From Baffinella frigidus (taxonomy: Eukaryota > Cryptophyceae > Cryptomonadales > Baffinellaceae), in NCBI GenBank assembly GCA_026770585.1, contig MU648101.1, forward strand, positions 1-24,969: a stretch of DNA of 24,969 nucleotides, read 5' to 3'. A program made the position numbers and the translations under genes. Below, one piece after another: positions 1-6,800 of the stretch. The notes below the pieces were generated by a model that did not search any database, was not told where the DNA came from, and saw only the letters and a program-made list of their open reading frames with translations. The stretch's first letter is position 1. The number at the start of each line of letters is the position of its first letter.

Positions 1-230
1 AGAAAGTTGACTGAAAATGTGTCAACTTAAGCCAACTTTACTGGTCATGACCACTTAGGAATTGTCTTCAAGTTTTGGCGCGAAAATGAATTTGTCAACT
101 TTAGCCAACTTTGCTGGTCATGACCACTTAAGAATGGAATGGGCTTGTCAAGTTAAGTTGACTAAAAACGTCGGTAACACGTGTTACCAACTTATTTTTA
201 GTGTCATTTTTAAAAAATTAGTCAACAAAT
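1..230. repeat. Cluster of direct repeats, palindromes and GTCAAC/GTTGAC elements
   Basis: A 37-bp direct repeat occurs at 21-57 and 94-130 with two mismatches. Each copy contains the perfect 12-bp palindrome TGGTCATGACCA (42-53 and 115-126). The element GTCAAC or its complement GTTGAC occurs near 6, 21, 94, 157 and 222, and AAGTTGAC (4-11) with GTCAACTT (21-28) forms an inverted pair. A perfect 16-bp palindrome follows at 173-188. No credible gene lies in 1-284. Such clusters are typical of replication origins, terminal or intergenic repeats, or multi-site promoters. Which applies here cannot be told from sequence alone. Confidence 0.75.
173..188. repeat. Perfect 16-bp palindrome GGTAACACGTGTTACC
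   Basis: The two 8-base arms meet with no spacer and contain an E-box-like CACGTG core. The related sequence AACACGTGTTACC recurs at 12367-12379, and a GGTAACACGT half at 12320-12329. It is probably a binding site for a dimeric DNA-binding protein (viral or host bHLH/bZIP type). That role is inferred. Confidence 0.6.
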
Positions 231-284
231 TTTCCATAAAACGTCTCGAAAATTGTCTCCAAATTCGCTACCCACCAGATTGGA

Positions 285-596
285 ATGTCGGTACGAGAAA
301 TGAAGCCAATCCTCATCACTGCCCTCCTCTCCAATGCCCAGGAGATGGGTCGCATCCACCCTGACACCTTTACCGCGCTGCCGTCACTTGAGCAACTCGA
401 TGGGCTGAAAGAGGGCGACGTCGTAAAGATTTGCGTGAACACCCCGGGAGAGCGCTTCTGGTGCATTATCAACTCGATCAAGGGCGAAACGATCACCGCG
501 GAGGTCAATAACACGCTCGTCAGTCTCCCATGGCCTGTTGGCATGAAAATTCGTTTCCATCGCGACTGCATCTACCAACTGTGGGACGATGCATAA
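285..596 (+). CDS. Small DUF2314-like protein of unknown function
   Basis: A 103-residue protein starting at an ATG. The second half, from about residue 42, has the pattern GDVVKIC..., GERFWC, an alternating-strand segment, a V-N-N-x-L turn and a final I-x-F-x-x-x-x-I-Y stretch. This resembles the small beta-rich DUF2314 family and similar orphan proteins of bacteria, phages and large eukaryotic viruses, in which a 'gERfWV' motif precedes a small beta-barrel-like unit. No catalytic residues are evident and the biochemical role of the family is not known. The stop is followed by AATAAA at 631-636. The coding region looks more GC-rich than the AT-rich repeat DNA just upstream, so recent acquisition is possible. 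Membership is judged by eye only. Confidence 0.7.
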   Translation: MSVREMKPILITALLSNAQEMGRIHPDTFTALPSLEQLDGLKEGDVVKICVNTPGERFWCIINSIKGETITAEVNNTLVSLPWPVGMKIRFHRDCIYQLWDDA

Positions 597-630
597 GGGC
601 CTAAGTTGTGAGAGGGTGGAGTAAAAGTGT

Positions 631-636
631 AATAAA
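631..636 (+). terminator. Poly(A) signal AATAAA for the 285-596 gene
   Basis: Canonical hexamer 35 bp after the stop codon. The rest of 597-899 shows no convincing gene; the short minus-strand reading frames there lack protein-like composition. Confidence 0.55.
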
Positions 637-899
637 GTGCTCCACTTGTTGTATCTACAAGAAGTCGACGCGTGCCCCAAACAAATAGTTCGACATCATA
701 TGACCTGTGATATTACTGCCCCGGTTCGTTATAACTGGCGAGGACCGGCTGGTGTCATATGTAGCTGTATCGCATAGAACCAAGTCGAATGTTTGGTCTA
801 ATAAATGCCCGTGAGGTGTACAGGAGTAGAAAGGGGGTGGTGTTTGCATGTGTATCGATTACGAGAGCTGTGTAGGAGGGGTTCGCTGTATTGCAACAC

Positions 900-1445
900 A
901 TGTCAGGGGTCGTTAACCTGTTACCATCACAGTCTATAGGGTTGTATGGATGGCGTTCACCATTACGCATTATCAATTGGAAGATAATTGCCGAAAGAAC
1001 CGACTTGACATTTAGGAAACTATACTCTTTCGGGTTGAACGAAAAACAACTTTTACTAGTTCAATCTGACAAACACATGTGGATTAATACAGGAAAAATT
1101 CAACTATGTGATATTGGATTGGTCCCATCGTGGAAGATCCACGCAACGAAAGATATGAACCCGAAAGCGAGTATTGTGGACATCGCACAACTAAATCTAA
1201 GTGCAGAGTTTCTACACCACACTGGCGTAACGTTCTCAGACCTCGTCTCTGCAGGGTTGACACTCAACATGATGCTTATACTGAAATTTGATCTAACGGC
1301 GTGGGTACATCTCGGGTTGTATCGAGGATTTCTTAAAGACCTCACGGACGTTCAGAGCATTTCTTTATTTGAGATGCCAAAGTCTTATGTCATGATGTGT
1401 GTCAATGAATCACCTGCTGTGGCTATATCGACGGAACTGTCCTGA
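900..1445 (+). CDS. Unrecognised protein with repeated L-T-x-x-x-L-x-x-x-G-L motifs
   Basis: The first in-frame ATG gives 181 residues; an upstream TTG at 891 is not a likely eukaryotic start. The middle and C-terminal parts repeat a hydrophobic pattern of the type [LV]TF..LxxxGL....LL, at about residues 34-52, 107-125 and 129-143. This suggests short amphipathic helices stacked as a helical repeat. There is no signal peptide or membrane segment. The neighbour on the right converges (minus strand, ending at 1460), leaving 14 bp between stop codons. I do not recognise a named family. A protein-interaction role is the natural guess for such repeats but is not demonstrated. Confidence 0.65.
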   Translation: MSGVVNLLPSQSIGLYGWRSPLRIINWKIIAERTDLTFRKLYSFGLNEKQLLLVQSDKHMWINTGKIQLCDIGLVPSWKIHATKDMNPKASIVDIAQLNLSAEFLHHTGVTFSDLVSAGLTLNMMLILKFDLTAWVHLGLYRGFLKDLTDVQSISLFEMPKSYVMMCVNESPAVAISTELS

Positions 1446-1459
1446 TGGGGGTCGTGTCG

Positions 1460-2173
1460 TTACGGCGGTATGGTGTACCTAAATGCACCACTGTTGAACG
1501 AGAACACGTCCAGCTTTCGAGTGAAGAGGGAGATAGCATCGTAGAAATTCTCTGGGGTCGAAAAGGCGGCGTGGAGTCGGGATAGTCGTGCATATAACGA
1601 GCGAGCTTTGTTAATACTTTCGCGCAATACCAAGACCCCAAGCTCAACGTCAGTGGCGGTCTTAGCGGTCTTGACTTTCCGGATCGAACCCATCCCAGTC
1701 GGTATGTACCTGTGTAGTGGCATCGGCACCAATACGATGTTCGACCGCTGTGTAAGTGATATACCAGGTTGTGATGTATGTGTGTTAAGGAGAGCGACGT
1801 TATTGATAGCGGCATTGGCTTCATCATCCGTAATGCTTACAGTACAAATACATAGAATCTTTGTCGGATCCACCGCCAAGTCATTCGCGGTGTTTATGGA
1901 TGGGTCGCATAGTTGACAGGTTGTAATGATCGGGGAGCCTCTCGGATTCGAGAGAATCTCGGTGCGAAGGGCTTCTGGTTTTGAGTTGAGATGTACTATT
2001 GACAACACCGGTCGACACGGTCTGTTTTCCAGGTCTTTGTGGAATATGACAAGTAAGTGGTAGTTCATGTTATGGGTTGCACGGTCTTGGTCGTTGTGTA
2101 TGGTGTTCAATGGTATACCTAAATCATCATTTGAGGTCGTTGTACGCATGATATTCATCATGCGTGCGGACAT
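1460..2173 (-). CDS. Unrecognised soluble protein, 237 residues
   Basis: Begins at an ATG (complement of 2171-2173). The protein is mixed alpha/beta in character, with no signal peptide, no membrane segment and no recognisable catalytic motif. The first half contains a hydrophobic strand-like segment (HLLVIF) and a pair of cysteines (TCQLC). The second half is helix-rich and ends in a YTIPP tail. A complement AATAAA lies at 1364-1369, inside the convergent 900-1445 gene, and could serve as its poly(A) signal. No function is proposed. Confidence 0.65.
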   Translation of the reverse strand: MSARMMNIMRTTTSNDDLGIPLNTIHNDQDRATHNMNYHLLVIFHKDLENRPCRPVLSIVHLNSKPEALRTEILSNPRGSPIITTCQLCDPSINTANDLAVDPTKILCICTVSITDDEANAAINNVALLNTHTSQPGISLTQRSNIVLVPMPLHRYIPTGMGSIRKVKTAKTATDVELGVLVLRESINKARSLYARLSRLHAAFSTPENFYDAISLFTRKLDVFSFNSGAFRYTIPP

Positions 2174-2219
2174 CGTGGCAGACGGTGGACGTATAGTGTC
2201 TTCGTGTTGAGTGTACAGG

Positions 2220-2474
2220 TCAACCCTTTATTCTGCTTTCGTGTGATTCGATGAATGTACTGTATTTGCATAGTGTGTAATAGTACAATACAAGCCAAAT
2301 GCGTGGCCAAAACGGGGAGATTGGTTGGTTATAAACAAATTGGTAACATGGTATGCTAGTACCAATGAAATGACCGGTACTCGCACACTCGTGTGCGGCA
2401 AATAACCCCAAAAGGGGTACTAGAACCATAAACAGTGGATATGTGTAGCGGTATAGTGTCCGCAATGTCAACAT
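2220..2474 (-). CDS. Small membrane or secreted protein, 84 residues
   Basis: Starts at an ATG. The N-terminus is short and basic, followed by a hydrophobic stretch of about 16 residues (roughly 12-28), which could be a signal peptide or signal anchor. A second aromatic and hydrophobic segment lies around residues 56-67. A complement AATAAA at 2227-2232 overlaps the last codons and lies just before the stop, an arrangement also seen at the 9536-10675 gene. It is divergent from the protease gene starting at 2564. The short length and lack of a recognised family leave some doubt that it is expressed. Confidence 0.45.
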   Translation of the reverse strand: MLTLRTLYRYTYPLFMVLVPLLGLFAAHECASTGHFIGTSIPCYQFVYNQPISPFWPRIWLVLYYYTLCKYSTFIESHESRIKG

Positions 2475-2510
2475 GTTGTTAGTGTTTGGTGTTCGCTGTG
2501 GCGTCGTTGT

Positions 2511-2517
2511 TATATTA
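2511..2517 (+). promoter_or_regulatory. TATA-like element upstream of the protease gene
   Basis: TATATTA lies 47 bp before the ATG at 2564 that begins the proposed first exon of the protease gene. The spacing fits the other TATA-ATG pairs in this window (35-65 bp). Confidence 0.4.
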
Positions 2518-2563
2518 GGATCGTGTCTATCAGTGGTCTCACGGGTCGGTTAAACCGCCCGTT

Positions 2564-3122
2564 ATGCTGCTTTGGGGTACGTTATGAACCCCACATCCCA
2601 TTTGTTGCCCTTGTGTTGCTGTTTAACCCATAACAGGTGAAGTGACTGTCTCTGGATTTCGTGTGTTCAGGTGTTGCAAATCCGGAAGGCGAACAAGATG
2701 GATACAACGGGCTGTTTCTGACGGCCGATGACATCTCATTGGCAGTAAAAGAGAACGCAATGGATGGGCTACCTGTCAAGATTGAACATAAAGGGGTTCC
2801 TGTCGGCAAGGTAGTTACGTCGTGGGTTAACAAAGGTAAAATGGAACTGTTGATTGACGTGAATGAAAAAAATTTTGAAGGAAACATTGTCTCGAGGTTT
2901 GTTCGAGACAATCTTGTGAACGATCTCAGCCTGGGGTATAACGTTGGATTGGAGTTCAGTGATAGAACACAGAGCTACGTGGCGGCAAGTAAGACATACA
3001 ACGAGGTTTCTATTGTAAGGAAGGGGGCTAGAACTGGGTGTCATATCAGCGGATATTCTGTCGTCGACGATACACCCTGTAAACCAAAAAGAAGAAAGAC
3101 TACCGAATTTGGTTCATTTTAA
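2564..3122 (+). CDS. Capsid maturation protease (assemblin / prohead protease type), two exons
   Basis: The long reading frame at 2671-3122 has no usable ATG at its left end: an in-frame stop lies at 2643 and the first ATG (2760) would delete part of the fold. A 13-base exon 2564-2576, a GT-AG intron 2577-2670 and exon 2 2671-3122 restore an ATG in matching phase, giving 154 residues. The exon 2 product follows the herpesvirus assemblin / phage prohead protease plan. There is a beta segment, then a strand ending in I-E-H-K-G with catalytic-type His (codon 2787-2789). A helix then leads to D-L-S-L-G-Y with nucleophile-type Ser (codon 2928-2930), and finally N-E-V-S-I-V with Glu (codon 3003-3005) where herpesviruses have a second His. 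The C-terminus carries a basic PKRRK stretch resembling a nuclear localisation signal. No scaffold domain is fused. The enzyme would cleave scaffold during capsid maturation in the nucleus. Confidence 0.75.
2577..2670 (+). other. Predicted 94-bp spliceosomal intron in the protease gene
   Basis: The donor is G|GTACGT at 2577. The acceptor is TTCAG ending at 2670, preceded by a pyrimidine/T-rich tract (TGTCTCTGGATTTCGTGTG) and a possible branch site around 2642-2647 (GTGACT). Exon 1 ends in phase 1 and exon 2 starts in the complementary phase, so the frame is kept. The intron also contains an in-frame stop for the unspliced message. Confidence 0.6.
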
Positions 3123-3123
3123 G

Positions 3124-3131
3124 TATATATA
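3124..3131 (+). promoter_or_regulatory. TATATATA element directly after the protease stop codon
   Basis: A strong TATA-like octamer begins two bases after the stop codon. No plus-strand reading frame with an ATG start and protein-like composition follows within 700 bp. On the minus strand it would point towards the interior of the protease gene. It may be chance or an orphan promoter. Confidence 0.3.
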
Positions 3132-3179
3132 GGGTTCAATCATATTTCGTTAAACGTTTGAGTCTCGTTATAATTACAT

Positions 3180-3620
3180 TCACAACCATCTCGTCTTCTT
3201 GCTGATATGAGACACTTGAACCGTTGAAAATGTAAGAGGAGTGTCGTGTTTGAACACCCGTACAACAAGCTCCAGCGCGCTGCCACTTACTTGGACCATG
3301 ATTGCTGCAATGCGTGCAATACTTACACTTTGCATTATCTCAAAGTCCGCTGAGGTAATTATAAGTTCTTTGTCAAACGAGGTGGCAAGTGTTCCGATAA
3401 CATCATAGCCTTTCTTGTTGCACACAACTTCAAAGTTGCTTAAAAAATCATGAGTGCGTAGAACTTGCATCGTTTTGATTACATTTGACACCAATACATG
3501 ATCCTCTTTATCCACGGGGATTAAAAGTTTGTCAATGTCAGCCTTCACAACTGCGGTACCCCCCGGGATTAGGGAGAGTAGGGTTTGTGTGTGTGAACGT
3601 TGTGCTGTGGTTGATGACAT
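3180..3620 (-). CDS. Unrecognised small alpha/beta protein, 146 residues
   Basis: The reading frame extends upstream to 3677, but a minus-strand TATA box (TTATAAAA, 3660-3667) lies inside that extension. The ATG at 3620 is therefore preferred; an ATG at 3641, only about 20 bp from the TATA, is possible and would give 153 residues. The protein alternates strands and helices: DFLSNFEVV, then strands YDVIGTL and ELIITSADFEIM, then a hydrophobic 'ARIAAIMVQV' strand and a final LELVVRVF strand, ending in basic SKKTRWL. There is no signal peptide. It converges on the protease gene with 57 bp between stops. I recognise the general look of a compact soluble domain but no named family. Confidence 0.6.
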   Translation of the reverse strand: MSSTTAQRSHTQTLLSLIPGGTAVVKADIDKLLIPVDKEDHVLVSNVIKTMQVLRTHDFLSNFEVVCNKKGYDVIGTLATSFDKELIITSADFEIMQSVSIARIAAIMVQVSGSALELVVRVFKHDTPLTFSTVQVSHISKKTRWL

Positions 3621-3659
3621 AAATATCCGTTTTGTATACATTGTTGTATCGAGTGTTTG

Positions 3660-3667
3660 TTTTATAA
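3660..3667 (-). promoter_or_regulatory. TATA box for the 3180-3620 gene
   Basis: TTATAAAA on the minus strand, about 40 bp upstream of the ATG at 3620. Confidence 0.5.
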
Positions 3668-3810
3668 CTGGAGACACCTGGAAAAGTCAACTCCACGCCC
3701 TCAATGTTGGGCCTGTCTATACCATTCGCTGCTGGGGTCCAGTACAGCACTCGTGGCAGTGTTGTTACCGTACATAGAAGTGACAGCGTTCACCATTTCC
3801 GATCCCTTCA

Positions 3811-3818
3811 TATATAAA
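3811..3818 (+). promoter_or_regulatory. TATA box (TATATAAA) for the large glycoprotein gene
   Basis: Lies 57 bp upstream of the first ATG at 3875, with no intervening ATG. The same TATATAAA octamer occurs before the secreted-protein gene at 12705. Confidence 0.6.
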
Positions 3819-3874
3819 TCTAGTCTAGTCTCATTGCTAGTGTTCCGTATACGTCCAGCCCAAAGCTGTTGTAT

Positions 3875-6800
3875 ATGGGTATGCATAATATGAAATCTAG
3901 ATACAACCGCTATCGAATGCAAATATTTCTCCTGGTTGTATTGTCAATCCTTTCGGTGAATGTTGTGTTGGGTGGTATCAGCTACGACGAAGACGCTGTC
4001 AACGCGATTGGTCCGGTGTTTCGCATGGTATCGTTGACACAGGATATCGGCCAACAGCAGGTTGTCGCTTCGTTTGAAGTTAGTGGTGGTTCTCATGTTG
4101 TCCCTGTTTTGTACATGCCTACGGTGAACATGCACACACAGACAGATGAGTCCAAATCGTTACTTCATTATCAAAACAACCCATGTGCAGTTTCACAGAA
4201 AAACGAGCTATGCTGTCTTACCAATATGTCCAGTGTGTACGACTTGGATGTTGAGTGGGGGAGAATGCTTGAGTCTTCGATGATGCAGTCGTGTGACAAT
4301 AGCAGCTCGCTTCCTCCGTCCGAGTCCAACACCGCGCTATATTCTGACGAATCTGACATATTCCACTCCACTCTTCAGGCTTCAACGGTGCTTCAGGGTG
4401 GTTTGGACGACCCAACCCCTGGGGTGTCGTATAATTATTCGCGAGTGAACAACGTAGGCACGATTACACTGCGGATGTCGGACCAGTATATCGAACCTCG
4501 GTCAAGGCAGACTGGAGTTTCACTTGGTACAAAGAGGTACGAGTTCTTTGTAGGCATCGTCTTTGCTACGCTTCGTGATGGAAGTCCCGAGATCTATACT
4601 ACTGTAATCCAGCAGAATATCGAATTTACCAAGAGCGACTATGGGTTCTTCGCTGTTGGCACCCAACAGGATCGTAGTATCATCAAACAGGTTACGCCGT
4701 TTATCCAACAAGCCGCTGACCCGGGTCCAGATGCGACCCTTTTGCAGTATATGGAGATGAACCTCGACTATGCGGACGTCAATAGTGTGGTAAACTTGCG
4801 CAAGACTGGTCTAAAATACATGAAGTCTGCAGACCAGCCTGCGAGGGATGACGTGGGTTGGATATACCCATGTGCTTCAGCGGATTCAATTGGCACAACC
4901 CAGTCAGATGATTGGACTGCCCTGTTTGCCGAAAACTGTCTTCCGTACCAACCCACGTACTGTGAATCTGCGATCAACGATGGGGTGTTTTGGATACCAT
5001 TCGACACGTCTGTGTCCACACAGGAATTGTCCTATGTCAAAAAGAGTGATGGTGCCAATGGTATCAATCTTTTCTTCTCTTTCGAAGTTGAGTTTACGGT
5101 CGGTGACGTGATCCTCGTAGAGACTGTGTTTGGTACGGTTGACTTGGCAAACTACCCAGTGCTCGAGTACTGCAAAGAAGCGTCTGTTTTGGAGTATCAA
5201 GGCATAACTGACACTATGTCCATATCAGTGAAACTGGGGATTGGCACGTCTGTCCCTGAGCGCCGTCGTCGTTTGCTGGCAGAACCAGAGCCTGCACAGG
5301 AGAATGACGTGCGGCTTACGAAGACTGGCAGTGAAGACACTGTCATCAATAAATTGACGTCACCCGCTGTGTCGTACGGAGATGCGGTCATCAGTATCAT
5401 TCTTGACGGTCTGGCGTTTAACGCTGAATATGCGATCAAATTCCAGCTCGACAACCTTCTGATATACAACTTTCTCGGTGCTGATAATGTTGGCTATGAC
5501 CATTTGATGTCACAGATCTCAGACGGGACTGGGTTCAATATAGCCAAAGGCACAACTGATGGGGAAGAGGATACCCACTTTACGATCACTCCTACCTTCG
5601 ATACGGTATCGGAAGGTACTCAAATGTTGGGTTGTAACGAATACAGTACAGTGGCGGTCGACGCCCAGATTTCGTGCTTGTGGCGAAGGGCTGTCGTCAA
5701 AAACGAGGTAACCTCTGACGCGGCACAGTCTATGTATTTCAAGAATGACGTTTCATCAACTGCCGATGCAGATGCCAGGACGTGGGTGCGCAATGCCTTC
5801 TTCGGGTTGGATACGGACGACGTTTCTACGGACAATTTCTTGGATTCCCGTTGCAGTAAGGCGTATGCGAAGAAGGATGATGATTCCTCTCTCTACGGTT
5901 CGGAATCTGACGGTGCATATGGGTGTATCTTTATAGACCCTGGTTATCGCTGGAAGTCACAAGGCAACAATGTCATCAGGAACCCCAACATGATTAGCGA
6001 TAAAACTGTTGTAGTTGGGGTTGTCACGCTGCTAGACATTCCTTACGGGGAGGGTGGTCGCCGACTTCTGTCGATGAACGCGGATGGTTCTAACATGAAA
6101 CTTTCACATTTGTCTCACGATGGTGTCGATAAAGAACGCTTGGTTGTCCGGAAGAAGCCAGACCAGGGTCTGGCTGTGGTGTTGAAGCGTATGCCAGACG
6201 GTGTTTCGCGTGCAGCTATGCATAAGAAGCTCAAAGTGGATTATTCGCGCCTGCATCACCGCAAAATGGGTACCAGGATCGCAGGTCCTGGAAACAACGG
6301 ACTTGTCAGAAAGCTACTCGCGACGCGTAGAGATTCCCGTGAGGAGAGTGCCATCGGGGAGATGAGAAACCAGTCGGCGAGCAATGTGTTTGTTGTTGAA
6401 AACGAAGGTGTCGTCTCTTCTGTCAATGTCGCAACTGTTTTGGGGTACACCGACGCGGAGTGGACGCAGTTCACTGTCGACTTACAGAAACCGGTGGGGG
6501 TCCCAATGGATAAGTGGCAGACCCAAGTGAACATGTATCTTAAGCATGCCGCTAAGTATATGGGTGAAGGCATCGATTATGGTGGCACGACTGCCTTTGT
6601 ATACAATAGTCCCCCAGAGTCTGCTAGCGGGCGTAGGTTGTTGCAGGTGACCGAGTCCGATGGATTCTCTGTCACCATCAATGTTGCAGGTATTTTCAAA
6701 ATGAGCCAAGAGATGGGTAAGTTGTATACTCACATGTTCAAGTGTATTATGGGTGTAGCAGCCGCAGAAAGCTCGTTCAACCTTACTCTCGTCGACTATG

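Noticed and set aside
2582-3044. Minus-strand frames opposite the protease
   Set aside because: The plus strand carries clear protease motifs, so these are shadows.
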